From contig JAQFVV010000208.1 in NCBI GenBank assembly GCA_028023455.1, positions 62,001-126,000 on the forward strand: a stretch of 64,000 nucleotides of DNA, read 5' to 3'. The notes under the pieces were generated by a model. That model made no database searches. It saw nothing but the letters and a program-made list of their open reading frames with translations, and was not told where the DNA came from. Within the stretch, counting starts at the first letter, position 1. Every line of letters begins with the position of its first letter. The stretch is from Epiperipatus broadwayi. Taxonomy: Eukaryota; Onychophora; Udeonychophora; Euonychophora; Peripatidae. This document shows positions 1-12,599 of this stretch, piece after piece. Made by a program: the position numbers and the translations under genes.

Positions 1-814
1 TAAGAAGATCATAAGAGTCAGATGTCTGGAGATGACAGAACTGAGCATGATCAGTACATCTTCAGCTTCAGGATCTGCTACTTTATCATTGCCCCAAAAC
101 ATGTGGGCTATTGAACAAATCGTTGAAATTGAATTTCATTTCTAAATAATAGATATAAAAAAATGTTTTGTAATAAATACTTTTATTTATTTTGGACTAA
201 AAACGCACAAAATAAATATTTCTTCGACCACAATTGCACTTTAGAAATAAAAGTGTGGAATACTTAGATATAATTCCATCGTTCTCTCCTGCGAAGTTTT
301 CCAGATGTTTTTTGTTTAATTATTCATTTTCAAGGTCGTTGAAGTATTTATTCTCAAAATTATTTTATCACACCCATATTGCTTGTTAATTTTTAAAAAT
401 ATTAACAAATTGAATATAAATTAATATTAAGTTTAAGTAATTAATAATATTTTTTTATAAAAAAAAAAAGCCATTATTAACATTTAATTAATATTTTTTT
501 AGGTGTGCAATAACATACAAATGTTAACATGTTGCCACAATTGTCATGTTTTTTCTCTGTTTTTGTTTTTTTGCGTTTACTATAGCACTTTCATTCAAGA
601 TGATATTTAATTATTTTTCCTAACATTTTACAAAAATGATTAAAATGTGGAATCTTCCCATGAAGGAAGAAGACACAGTTGAGTATTTTCAGTATTTTAG
701 GATAGTGCATATGTTTGTGATAATGTTGCAGATTAATAACAATTGCTGTCCAGCTGACATGAATGCCACATTTGTTATACTTTTTTTTCATCATGTTTTT
801 TATTTTATTATACT

Positions 815-1185
815 CAGATTGATCTTAGGTCAACACGGGTGTGACAAGAATCTCGGCCTCAGGGTGGTTCTGAGCATTCCATCATCAGATTTTCAATTGG
901 ATGGACGGTTGAAGAATTGGAGTGTGGAGTTGATTGAAGCCTTCCATTAAAGTATGAGGATTGGCTATCTTAATATATATCTGAGCACTTATAGCATATA
1001 TGTGTAGAGATGGTAATCTGGACCAACTTATGATTGCTGGTTTAGCATGAAATATGTATATTGGTGATTATTTATCTTTTCAACATATATGTGTTCAAGT
1101 GTATCAGTGTTATGAGATAGTGGGGAGAGTGGTGGGTCATGTGAAAGTCTGTGCTCATATACTCTATATATTATACTTATTTTAA
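815..1185 (+). mobile_element. Hammerhead-bearing SINE/retrozyme-like repeat, family H, copy 1
   Basis: This roughly 370-bp repeat recurs at 30.9-31.25, 49.04-49.96 and 51.08-51.56 kb. Shared blocks in order are 'ggtcaacacgggtgtgac', 'cattaaagtatgaggatt', 'gatggtaatctggaccaac', 'ttggtgattatttatc' and a tRNA-like 3' end ('gggtcatgtgaaagtctg'). In other copies that end carries a clear Pol III B-box (gagttcgaatccc), which has decayed here. The middle block matches a minimal type I hammerhead ribozyme. Family assignment rests on comparison of copies inside this window; the Pol III inference rests on the B-box only. Confidence 0.7.
1022..1065 (+). ncRNA. Hammerhead ribozyme remnant (family H, G5 mutated)
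   Basis: Stem I ACCAA (1022-1026) pairs with TTGGT (1061-1065). The core reads CTTATGA instead of CTGATGA. Stem II is TGCT/AGCA with loop GGTTT. GAAA is intact at 1049-1052. Stem III is the tiny palindrome ATATGTAT, and the predicted cleavage is after A1060. The single G-to-T change at the invariant G5 should abolish activity, so I read this as a dead copy of a once-active ribozyme. Confidence 0.6.
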
Positions 1186-1489
1186 ATTTTATTTAATTAC
1201 AGACATTTGGAGTTTTGTGTCCTTTCTTGTACTTGTATAATCATCTACTAAAAAATTTAGAATTCTATAAAATATTTAATATATGATAATCATATTAAAA
1301 AAGAGACACAACAGCAAGTATCTTGTGATTTTAAAAATACTCCCCACTGCACCTTAATGTCACTGATAGATTCCAAATTTTAATTACTTTTGCAAAATGT
1401 TAGGAAAAATAATTAAACAACAGCTTGAATGAAAATGCTACAGTAAACACAAAAAATTATGACAATGGGGGCAAGGTGTTAGCATTTGT

Positions 1490-1719
1490 ACATTATAGTA
1501 TACCCAGCATATAAATATTACATAAAGTAAAAAAAATTAAAATAAAAAGTAAATACTAACTCACCAAGCACTTTCAGTTCTGTAATCTGGTGTACAGTAC
1601 TGAAAGCACTTGGTGAATTAGTATTTATTTTTTATTCTGTGCAATGTTTATGTACATGTTGGGTATTTACATTTGGAATGGATTTGGTGATTTATTTATT
1701 GACTACATTATAGTATACC
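1490..1719. mobile_element. Nested palindromic element with a 15-bp target duplication
   Basis: The sequence acattatagtatacc occurs at 1490-1504 and again at 1705-1719, flanking a 200-bp insert. The insert is a near-perfect hairpin: 'caccaagcactttcagt' near 1562 pairs with 'actgaaagcacttggtg' near 1599, and the stem continues outward through 'agtaaatacta' / 'tagtatttatt'. The fold-back arm of the host element resumes on both sides, so this insertion is younger than the host element. No coding capacity. Confidence 0.75.
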
Positions 1720-2149
1720 TAAAAGAAATAATTATTTAAATATTATAAAGAAATTATTATTAATTATTTAAACTTAACATTAATTTATATTTGATTTGTT
1801 AATATTTTTTTTAAATTAATAAGTGACACATAGGGGGTAAAATAATTTTGAAGGAAAAAACAAGCAAATACTTTAATGCTCTTGAAAATGGATAATTACA
1901 CAAAAAACATGACAAGCTTTTGACGAAAGGAGTGAAGGAATTATATGTAAGTACCATCTCTTGTTATAAAAAAATAGGGATTAACTTAATTAATTTCTGG
2001 ACCTTCCTCCCCTTTCCACATCTTATTTGAAGTTAAGTATAAAAATCCCAATTGTAGTTGAAGAAGCAATTATTTTGTGAGCTTTTAGTCCAAAGTAAAT
2101 AAATAAAAGTGGTTTATTATAAAATACTTTTTATATCTATTATTTGTCA

Positions 2150-4900
2150 ATTTTTAGTATTAAGATTGAAAATAAATCTTACTAAATAAAGTTCATTTGC
2201 AATATAGTTTTATAATCAAGATTTGTTTTTATTTCAATTTTAAGAGATCATTAAGATTCTTTTTAGTATAAAGGTTTTTTTAATATATATATACACACTG
2301 CCCTCTCATATGCATTACTGATAACTTATTGAAATCATATCAAAATATTTGAAATTTCATCTGGATTTAAGAAACTATAGAACTTACCTTAAGTATTTTA
2401 GTGTCATTTGCATTGCCAGTGATTTATAACAAATATACAAAATTTGAAACAGTTTTATTGAATATAAATATATTAAAACTTGATTTAAAATTTAATCCAA
2501 ATAAATCTTGAAACAAACAAACAGAGATTCTAACTTGAATGAAAGTTTTTAATTGAAACAAGCAGTCCCAGATTTTGATTTAAATAAGAGTGTTTAAAAA
2601 AAATAATCATTATTTAATGAATAAAGAAATTTGAAAAATAATTTACAAATAAATTTACATCAGAAAAAAATATATAACTTTTGGCAATTAAAAACAAATT
2701 CAATGAATATTTACTAAACAAATATAAAAGTAAAAAAAAAAGAAATATGAATAATATAGAAGAGAATAGAACAAAAGAAATATTACATAAGGATATTAAA
2801 TAGGTACCAAGTCATTAATGATGGTTAAATAATTAGAAAATAGATACAGAATTAATAAATTAGTAGAACAATATAAGAAGCTGCAGACAATACAACAAAA
2901 GATTGAGAGATACATGAAATCAACAGAGAAATACTGATATCAATGATAAAATTTAAAAATGAATTGGAGCTGTGTTGGTTATATTTTTAAAACTGGTGGC
3001 AATAGTTGAACAACTAAAGATTTAAACTGAATTCTAACATTTTTTAAAGACTTATATATAAATGAGATATTTATTTATATAGCGCGATGTATATAAATTG
3101 TAATAAACTACTTACTTATAAAGTAAAAAATAATAAAAATTACTAGAATAATTTGAAGATAAGCTAGGGAGAGAAATAATTTTGAAAAATATTTATTCTG
3201 CATTGAATATTGTTAGTTAAAATTGATAATACTATACTGTATAAGAGTCTGTGCACCTATATATATATATATAAAATAAATAATAATTTACAGTGTTGAA
3301 TATTTATATGTAATGTTTTAAGATTAACTCATGACAAAGTGCTTAAATATAATTAAATGGCACTCTAGCTTCAGTAAATCACTATTCATGTTGGAATCTT
3401 TAAAAAAACGTATCGTCATTTGCTGACACTAGAAGGCTATTTAAACATAATATATTTAAACAGTTTGCAGCAAGTTAATCTCAAAGTATTATACATAGAT
3501 TACAATTTGATTTACAAGTGTCAAATTTTCTCCATTCATAACTTTTCAACCATCCTCTTCAGATAAATATATTAATGAGTATTTGGCCCAAACTTCAAAT
3601 TTACTTAAAAGATTAGTATATATCTAAATTTTAATTAAATATAAATAATCAAATAATTCTACTCCATTTCTGTTTTTCCGTATGTACTATCCTTCTTATA
3701 GATACTATACTTCAAAAATGTGTGGTCGAATGGAAGTTTTAAGTATATCTATATTTAAATTTATTTTTAAAAAAATACATTTTCTTAATTTAATATATTT
3801 TCGGAATTTTAATTAATTAGATAACAAATCTATGGTTAAAGAAAATTTTGATTTTCTTTCTCTCATATAATTTAATTAAAATTTGTGTTATCTATTTAAA
3901 GTTTTTTTCTATTTTTAAGTAAGATTAAGGAATTAAAAGTATAGTAGAAGAAATGGAATTCATGTAAATAATTTGTAAAACAAAAAATTAATAAACAAGA
4001 TATTCTCTATATAATTTTCAACTAAATGGTTAGTTCGTTAATTGATAAACTGTAGAACCGCAGCAATTAAAAGTTATCAATAATAACAGAATAGAATCTG
4101 GTAGCAGAGTTGTCTTCTATTACTTTGAAGCCAACTGCTTACTTGTCTCCAAATTTTTCAAGTTATTCTAGATATCACTATGCATGACAAGGATATAGAT
4201 ATAACAAAACTGTCTTCACCAATGGAAGTTTTTTACAGATGTTTAGGAAAACTCACCAAACTTTAATTGATTAACTAGTTGTTGTGGCCTGACTGCGGAA
4301 AATTCAATATTATAAAAACAATTAATCCATATTAAATTTTTCTATAAAACAAAATATTATTCAGAGACATATGCAAACTAAAATGAATCTTAAATCATTA
4401 AAGGTTCATTTATAAAAAGAAGTTGACATTTGCAATACTTACAATAATTTTATCACGAGCACAGAAAAAATTATTTAGAACAATTTATATTAGACTAACT
4501 CAAATCCTTTATAAACTGTATTTTAATAAGATATAATTTGTTCTCTATTTAAAGCTATCATCTCATATATTTAAAGTATTCACAAACAATCGTTTCTAAA
4601 ATCTATTAATTTTAAAAAAACAATTTCATATTTATCATGCAAATAGTAAAATCTTATATTTGTATTTTTATTTTATTCATTAAATTTATTATTTAATTAA
4701 ATTTTGAGTGTCTATTTTTTTAATGCTTTTAAATTATTTAGTTTGACACAGATCTGAATTTATGCATCTTAGAGATGCTTAATCGGAGGCCATACGAAGT
4801 ACCTTTACAAAAGAAAGTGATGACCTAAATAAATATTTATTTACAAATAAGATTTCTAGCTATTGCTATATATAGATTTTTACATACAAAAAGTATATAT
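2150..4900. other. Featureless AT-rich intergenic DNA
   Basis: I see no coding region, RNA gene or recognisable repeat family here. It consists of A/T-rich unique-looking sequence with short A and T runs and small (AT)n tracts, for example near 3255-3275. Confidence 0.5.
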
Positions 4901-4924
4901 TAATAATGTATTATATTATATATA

Positions 4925-5453
4925 TATATATAAATCATTAAAATCAGTCAACACTTAGACAATCCCAATATCAATAACGATCAACAATCTCATCCTGTTG
5001 TCAAGGCAACCTCCTTTTAACAATGAAGCTGGAATCCCACCTTTATTTATGGTCCAATGTATTTATATAGACACTAAAGATTGCAACTTGATCACAAAGG
5101 TTGAAATTATTGATACAAAAAAAATTAAATAAACCTCCTTAAACAATAGGTATAACTGTTGTGAATGCAGACTAATAAATAGTCAATTATAACATTACAG
5201 TCTGTAATTATAATTTTCAAATTGGACCCAAAGTATTACTGAAATAATAAGTGTAATAATGCTCAAGGCTAAATAAGTTTATACGTAATCATTAAAATCA
5301 GTCAACACTTAATTAGACAATCCCAACAGCATTAATAACCAACAATCTCAGTCTGTGTATGTATAGCTCAATATATTTATATAGATGCTAAGTATTGCAA
5401 TTTGACCATAGAGATTGAAATTATTGATACAAAGAAATTTTAATAAACTTTCT

Positions 5454-5465
<12 letters not shown>
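4925..5465. repeat. Two direct copies of a dispersed repeat (family J)
   Basis: A block beginning 'aatcattaaaatcagtcaac' occurs at about 4932 and again at about 5286. Both continue with 'agacaatcccaa', 'caacaatctca', 'atatttatatag' and 'ttgaaattattgatacaaa'. The second copy lacks the 'gttgtcaaggcaacctcctt' block of the first. That block reappears in reverse complement near 26575-26600 ('aggaggttgccttggcaac'), linking this family to the ribozyme-bearing repeat there. The first copy is preceded, and the second followed, by an (AT)n tract. Confidence 0.6.
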
Positions 5466-5485
<20 letters not shown>

Positions 5486-5565
5486 TGTATCATAATTTAT
5501 ATGATGCATTAAAGATAAAAAATTTTAAAAAAATTGATATGCCATATCATTAGATATTCAAAATA

Positions 5566-5707
5566 AGATAGAATGTTTTTTTTTCTTTTTCATATGTCAT
5601 AGCATCGGCCAGGAGGCGAACCCACAACCGTCTGCAACCAACTGCTTGCTTGCAAGGCGGCTGCAATGACCTCTCGGCTAACAACGCTTGACAGATAGAA
5701 TGTTTTT
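5566..5707 (-). mobile_element. tRNA-Val-like SINE (family V), copy 1, with 15-bp TSD
   Basis: The target duplication agatagaatgttttt occurs at 5566-5580 and 5693-5707. The body (5581-5692, minus strand) reads as a tRNA-like unit ending in ATGACATATGAAAAA-type sequence, so the left T-run is its A-tail. A-box-like and B-box-like (gggttcgcctcc) segments are present. Four more copies in the window share the tRNA part, the 'catcggccgggaagcgaac' block and the tail. Confidence 0.8.
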
Positions 5708-5924
5708 AAAGGGATAATGTATGAAAACACAATAACAAAAAGAATAAAAAAAATTCAAATAATATTAATAGAAAAATATATAAGCTGATCAAATAAAATT
5801 GCTATCATTCCTTAGTTCCAGGAGAGAAGATACTAATTATATAACTGTGATAGCAATGAAATAAAGTCATACATCACGTGACTTAATTTAATAAGCTTGT
5901 ACTATAAATGTTATATAATGAGCA

Positions 5925-6052
5925 TGCTAATAGTTCTTAACAAGCTTTTCCGAATATCACTATCTCCAGACTGTTTTTTAGCTGCTGGCTAGGTCTGGGG
6001 ATAGGGATATTCGGAAAAGCTTGTTAAGAGCTGTTAGCCCCCTCATTATATA
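5925..6052. repeat. Perfect-looking 40-bp-arm palindrome related to the ribozyme repeat at 26.8 kb
   Basis: The arm 'ttaacaagcttttccgaat' (about 5938) pairs with 'attcggaaaagcttgttaa' (about 6010), and the stem continues through 'atcactatctccagac' / 'gtctggggatagggat'. The inner sequence 'gtctggggat' and outer 'agctgttagc..gctc' match the 3' half of the hammerhead repeat at 26818-26935. It therefore looks like two 3' halves joined head to head with the catalytic core lost. Confidence 0.6.
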
Positions 6053-6639
6053 ACTTAAATAACTGTGTTTTAGCATTATGCATGATATATATAAAATAAA
6101 TGTGTGTGTGTGCGCGAGTGTATTTATATTTGTTTTACTTCTGACGAAAACTGACGTTAATAAATATTTCATTATGATATAGCAATTTTATTTTTGATCC
6201 CTACTTTTTGGGGGAAAAAATATTAATTTTGGTTAAAAGTAAAATAAAATAATCAAATGCCATCTTTAAATAATTAAAATATTCACTTCTAGTCTAAAAT
6301 TATTCTTAAGAAAAGTTTCCACTGGAGTTCAAAAGATTGATAAAAGTTAAAAATTTACATGGAAATAAAGTTTTCTATTGTTATTCAGATTACTGTTTTA
6401 AATTGATTTTAGAGATTTAATTTTGATAAGAAACATTTTATAATTTTTCCCATAGTCATCTTTTTAAATAAATTAATGCAAAATTATATATATATACTTT
6501 ATTTAAAGAGTGAAGTCTTTTCCCATCCAACTTAATTCATTAAATTATTGTTATTTCATTAAATTGAATATTAATCTTCTTTTCTCAAGCTAAAAAAATA
6601 TCAATTCCATTTATATACTTTTCAGCGGCAAACTGTTGA

Positions 6640-6830
6640 TTATCTAGTAATCATATGATCACCATTCTTCATGCTTACACAAGTTGTCTTTCACAGAGGC
6701 AAGACTTTCTATACAATAGCGCTACTCAGTGCAAGCCAGAGTAATCAATGGATGCAGTAAGGTTTGTGCATAAAATCCCTATCTAGTGCCTACTCATCTG
6801 TATAGAGAGTTTTGACTCTGTGATATCTAA
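6640..6830 (-). repeat. Partial inverted-repeat element, family A terminal part
   Basis: It carries the family A hallmarks 'catatgatcaccatt', 'agtgcaagccagagtaatc', 'aatccctatctagtgcctac' and 'agagagttttg'. The central ribozyme block seen in other copies is absent. Boundaries are approximate. Confidence 0.6.
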
Positions 6831-7559
6831 TACTCATTGTTTTAAGGTCATCTAAAAATAGTTTTTCTGATTGTTTTTATTTTTATTCTATCTGTTTTTT
6901 ATCCATTTTGTTCTCTAAAAACATTCTCCCGCATTCTAAATGCCTAATGGTATGGATTGTCAGCATTCTATTTTTTTAACAATATTTGGTAATGAGTAAT
7001 ATTAACTAAAACTAGTCTCTGATTTATTTTAAAAAACTATGCAGAGCAAATTTCTATAATTTATTCCACATTGCTAATAAATAACCATGAATATTTTCCT
7101 CGGCAACATCTATGATTGTGTTTAATGATAACATTCATCTCTGAGTTTAAGACTAAGATAATGTAATGATTTTCTTTCTTAGATGTCTGGTGATTTTATT
7201 CTGATTTTTTTAATGACAAGTTATGCTGTGTGCACATATGTGAATACTTGACTTTCTCTATACTTACTTTTATGACACAGACAAAAATAAATTATAACTT
7301 TTGATTCTTGGAGAAATTAAATCATCAGTCACATTAAAGAATGAGAGTCTTAACAGCATATTATAGTAAAATCAATGATATTATTATAAATAGTGATGAT
7401 TTATTTGTCCACTTGCAGTTAGAAGTCAGTTCCAATGAAAAAAAAATAAAAAATAGCACTCCAATATTAAAAAAAAATATTATCATGCTTACAAAATTAA
7501 AAACAATGGTAAAGACATAATTAATTTGAAAAACAAACGTGTGCTTTAGTATTAAAAAC

Positions 7560-7810
7560 TAAATATTAGAAGCATCACATGATCACCATTTCATATGCTT
7601 ACACACGCTGTTAATAAGAGTAATATAATGTGATGCAGTGCACTATGTCTTCTCCTTTCTTGGAGTCAGGAATCTCACAGCCACTATGCCCAACAAAACT
7701 TGTTGCCATATTACCTTCTCTTTCCATTCCTCATCCTAAGTTTTTCCCATATTCTTCTCTATCCTGCTCCATCCCATTTCCACAACATTATTTTTGACTA
7801 CTCTATAGTC
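7560..7810. repeat. Dispersed repeat E (copy 1), joined to a family A end
   Basis: The first 60 bases ('catcacatgatcaccatttc') are a family A terminus. It continues with a block ('gtgatgcagtgcactatg' through 'cccatattcttctctatcctgctcc') that recurs at 25690-25855 with many substitutions. Nothing coding is visible. Confidence 0.55.
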
Positions 7811-8169
7811 TTTATATCTAAATCCCCCTTATTTTTTCCAAATCCAGCATAAAAACCAAGAACTCACTTTTTGTATACTCACTTTGTTTATATTTATTCT
7901 CCCACAACTTTGTTATTGGTACCCTTTCTGCTTGTAAGCATTTGATGCCTAATATTTTCCATGCCTTCCTTACATAACTTGCAGACTAAACCACTGAAAT
8001 TTGCCCATTTATGAGTAAATTCCCTTCTTGCTAACGATCCTGTTTGAGCTTCAAATAGTAAACTATTTTCCTTTCTATTATCATAAATTAACTCACATCC
8101 AATATTCTGTTTACTTCTATATATATTTAACTCTTTTTACTTTCAATATTAGTTCTCCATTTCTCCAAC

Positions 8170-8365
8170 TCCCTATTTTTTACTAATGCATCAGTGCCAA
8201 ACTATCCATATAGTAGTGCCACCAAGTGCAAGTCTCTGTAATCAATAGATGCAGGATGTTGATTGAGTAGGCACTAGATAGGGATTTTCTGCACAAACCC
8301 TCCTGCATCTGTTGATTATGAAACTTGCACTTGGTGGCACTACTGTATGGAGAATTTGGTACTCT
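8170..8365. repeat. Short palindromic member of family A
   Basis: 'agtagtgccaccaagtgcaag' near 8212 pairs with 'cttgcacttggtggcactac' near 8323. The stem includes 'tctgtaatcaatagatgcagg' against 'cctgcatctgttgattatg'. The central loop keeps only 'gagtaggcactagataggg', so this is a deletion derivative with no ribozyme core. Confidence 0.7.
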
Positions 8366-8802
8366 TATTAAATATTAGAAGATTAAATAAAGTAGAACTT
8401 ATTATAAATAAAAGACATAAAAATAACATTGTGAAGATTGATAGTATATCACTTTTAGAGCTTTTCCATTTTTCATATAATTTCTTTCTTAAATATATGA
8501 GATTTCAGATGGTATTGCCAATATTGTTTATTTGATTCTTTTATAGTTTATTTCTGCATTGACATTTGAAAAAAAAAAAAATTTCTAAATGTCAAATCTT
8601 TTCTTTTAATTGCTGAAAGAAGTTTCAAAACAACACCAAAGCTGAAAGAAGTTTCATAACAACACCAAAGATGCAATTTTATGCTTTGAATCTTCTATCC
8701 TCTCTTAGTTTTCTTGCTCTTTCATAATTGTATTTTCTTATTCGAATTTTTAATAAGTTTTTTTTATAATTAATTAATTTACTTTGTATTTTTCAATATA
8801 CG

Positions 8803-8905
8803 TGATTTTGGTGGTCGAGTGGTCTGCACATCCGCCTTACAAGTAGTTGACCTGGGTTAGCGGATTTGCTTCTCGGCAGATGCTATGACACATGAAAAAA
8901 AAAGA
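8803..8905 (+). mobile_element. tRNA-Val-like SINE (family V), copy 2
   Basis: Plus-strand copy. It contains A-box-like 'ggtggtcgagtggtctgcac', an anticodon arm-like 'cgccttacaag', a degenerate B-box ('ggatttgcttctc'), and the tail 'atgctatgacacatgaaaaaaaaa'. The A-tail marks the 3' end. No clear target duplication was seen. Confidence 0.7.
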
Positions 8906-9395
8906 ATGTAAGTGAATTAATACCAACAGAAGTATACCCTTCAAGTCTTGTATGTAAAAATAGAGATAGAGAAATAATGGACAGAAGAAATGTAAACAAA
9001 GTTATTAATTTGTATGGTTTAAATCTTTGGCTCACAGCAACAGTGATGTTTTTAGACCTAAAAATACTGTTTTTTAAGTTTAATAGACATATAAAAAGAA
9101 GTTTTCAAAATAATAATAATGTTTATTAAGTAACAAGTATTGGGATCAGTTGTTTTATAAACAATTAATAAATCCAATACTTCTGTTGTTATAAAATATA
9201 AATTATAATATAACAAAACAACTATTGTATAAAACAAAGAAACGCTAAAATAATATAAAATTCTATAAAAATTGTTATACTCTACAAAGCAATAAACTTG
9301 AATATTCCATTATATCTGCCAGGAACAACATCTAGATTAGAATTATACAATATTGCAATTCAAATAATTCTTCTTACACTTTTTCCAGCAAAAAC

Positions 9396-9819
<424 letters not shown>

Positions 9820-9820
<1 letters not shown>

Positions 9821-9858
9821 CAGTTTCGACTATACCATGCAGTCTTCATCAGATTTAC
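9820..9858 (-). ncRNA. Hammerhead-like motif of Penelope type (left arm)
   Basis: On the minus strand CTGATGA is followed by A, then a GACT/AGTC stem II with loop GCATGGTAT, then GAAAC and TGTA. Known Penelope-like and related elements carry CTGATGA..GAAACGTC-type hammerheads. Here stem III would be only AC/GT with cleavage after A, and stem I is weak, so activity is doubtful. The right-arm copy (12481-12516, plus) has AGTT in place of AGTC. Confidence 0.4.
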
Positions 9859-10136
9859 AAAATTCAAATACACATAACAATATAACCATTACATAATACA
9901 TTTTATATTTTATACAAATTAATCAATTCTCAAAATTATTAATTTTCTATTAACATCTTAAAATTTTTTAATACACATTATATCTCTTATATACAAGTAC
10001 TTTTCCAATTTTTAATTATTAATTACTCTTTTGTATCTTCCTAATATTCTAATATCCATAATATTTTATTTTATACATATTTTCTTTTATACATATAACA
10101 TTTTATACATCATATACTAACCTTATCTTTTTATTA

Positions 10137-10459
10137 TTATTTTTGGTATTGTTCTATTAGCTTGTGTCACCCAATTGATGGTGTTGATGCTATGCAAAAA
10201 CACAGAAATATAATGTTACTGGGCCATGGCATAAAAATTAATTTTTAATATCTTTATATATTAATGTATGTTAGCATAACTACTAAATCAACAAGTTTTT
10301 TGATTTGTTAATTAGTTGATGATGTGGAATATATGTATATAAATGAGAAGTTGGATGGTAGAAATTAAAATAAGTTCAAAACAATTTTTTCTTCAAATTT
10401 TACTCTCAGCCTGCTATGTAAGGCAGAATTTCTTTGTAAATAAATTAGGCAAGTTATAT

Positions 10460-10490
<31 letters not shown>

Positions 10491-11400
10491 GTAATCAAAC
10501 CAGATATGTATTAATTAATTACGCATCAGAAGACCAATAATTGTATACATGTCTGCTAATTTAATATTTGGAATAGAGAGGTACCATGTGAACTTTTTCA
10601 TAGATTTAGATATTCAATAAAAATCAGATCTATGTGAATAAATAGTTCAACGATGATAGCTATTAACAATTACTCATGCTAAGAATAAAATGCTGGTATA
10701 AAACCTGTATTTAAATTAATTAAATGTCTTTAAGGAAAAAGGTTTTTTTTATTTATTTCATAATGGATTGTTTTTTTTTGTAGCATAGTAACATATGGGA
10801 TAGTATACCTATATATTAATGTTAATAAGCTTATTTGACTGTTATCTGCAATATTATGTAGTTGCTCATACATCTCTTGGCATGTAAAAATATGTTATTG
10901 TCCTGTAAAAGTGCTACTGCATGAGCTTCTGTGAATGGAAGTTGGCACAATTTGATCAGCTCGGTTTTGCAGTCAGCCATTTTATTTCTTGTAGATGTGT
11001 TCTCATACAAATGTGAGCTGGTTGAAATCTTGCTTGGACTTACCCTTTCCAAATTTTTTGCAGGTTTTACATTGAGTAGAGAAGTATGGCAATGAGTTTA
11101 CGATTGTTAGGAGATAATAGTAGGTCAGATGACTTGTAAGCTAATTACTTTGACATGCATATTTGATGAGTTGTGGCAGGCTGAGTTCCAAACACCTTCA
11201 CACAATGCTGTAGTGAACTTTGAACTGTCAGTATTGAGATAGGCCAGCCATCAGAATGACATGCAAAATGGCCTCTTTTTGTGCTTCCACATAGAAATAA
11301 GGCTGGCAGTAGCTGTGTAAATGGCATATTTATGTGTTTTTACATATAAATAACACCATCAAGCAGCTAACATAAGCTAATAGAACAGTCCCTTATTTTT
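10137..11400. mobile_element. Nested TIR element with 8-bp TSD (hAT-like size class)
   Basis: TTATTTTT is present at 10137-10144 and 11393-11400. The 1,248-bp insert starts ggtattgttctattagctt and ends aagctaatagaacagtccc, so it has terminal inverted repeats; these continue imperfectly through 'gatggtgtt' / 'aacaccatc' and 'aaaaacaca' / 'gtgttttta' for about 60 bp. An 8-bp target duplication is typical of the hAT superfamily (also of P elements); this is inference. The interior (10205-11330) contains no intact transposase frame. It includes an (AT)n tract near 10463-10490. Confidence 0.75.
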
Positions 11401-12599
11401 TTACTACCCCAATTTTGAACCCTTAACACTATTAAAATATCATTCTTTATTCTTTTTGTCTTTTAATTTTATCTATTTATACTTAATACATTTTACCTTA
11501 TTATTATTATCTCAATTGTTACACATAAATTTTACCTTATTCGCTTCTTCTCTCTAATCTCCAATTTCTACTATTAATTTAACTTTTTTTAACCTCCTTT
11601 TCATATTTTCTATCCTATAGCTCCCTCTATTATCTATTTTATAACTACTTTCATATACTATCCTTAACCATTTTTTCACCTACCTCTAATTTCTTCCTCT
11701 TTTCTTAGACTATCAGTGATTTACTCCCCCTCCCCCCATCCCTATTAGGATTAGGCTTAATTTTCTTAATTAATATTGCCTTTTTTATTTTCCTATTTTT
11801 TTATTTGTATAACTAATCATTCTTATACACCCTTTCCCAATATTATGACCAGTTTCCATATTATAAGGATATATTGGTGACCTTCTATCATACTTATGCT
11901 GTTCCAATCTAGTATATATAGAATTTTTTATTTCATCCACATACTTATTTCTAATTCTTTATCCTTACATATGAAAGTAGTTATAAAAATAGATAATAGA
12001 GTAGGCTATAGGATAGGGAATATGAAAGGCAGGTTAAAAGAAAGTTAAATTAATAGTAGAAAATGGAGATGAGAATAAGGTAAAATTTATGTGTAATAAT
12101 TGTGATAATAATAAGGTAAAATGTGTGAAGTATAAATAGATAAAATTAAAAGATAAGAATAAAAAATGATATATTAATAATGATAAGGGTAATAAAATTT
12201 AGGTAGTAAAAAAGGTAAAGCTTATGTATGATATATAAAATATTATATGTATAAAAGATATATATAAAATAAAATATTATGGATATCAGAATAATAGGAA
12301 GATAGGAAAGAGTAATTACTAATTAAAAATTAGAAAAGTAATTGTATATAAGAGATATAATATGTATTAAAGAATTTTGAGAAATTAATAGAAAATTAAT
12401 AATTATGAGAATTGATAAATTTGTATAAAACATGAAATTATGTAATAGTTATATTGTTATGTGTATTTGAATTTTGTAGATCTGATGAAGACTGCATGGT
12501 ACAGTTGAAACTGTAATAATACTAATAAACGTTTTTGCTGAAAAGGTGTAAGAAGAATTATTTGAATTGCAATATTGTATATGAAAATAACAGAAATAA

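Larger units (their letters stand above)
143..2146. mobile_element. Large fold-back (inverted-repeat) element, about 2 kb
   Basis: The left arm (about 143-680) is matched in reverse complement by a right arm (about 1330-2146). Anchors are 'tttggactaaaa' near 190 against 'ttttagtccaaa' near 2085, and 'cctaacattttacaaaaatg' near 620 against its complement near 1390-1410. Arms are diverged but colinear over more than 500 bases. The centre holds a hammerhead-bearing repeat (815-1185), and the right arm is interrupted by a 200-bp nested hairpin. No transposase is visible. The outer boundary is approximate and no target duplication was found. It is either a non-autonomous DNA element or two oppositely inserted copies of one retroelement. 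Confidence 0.7.
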
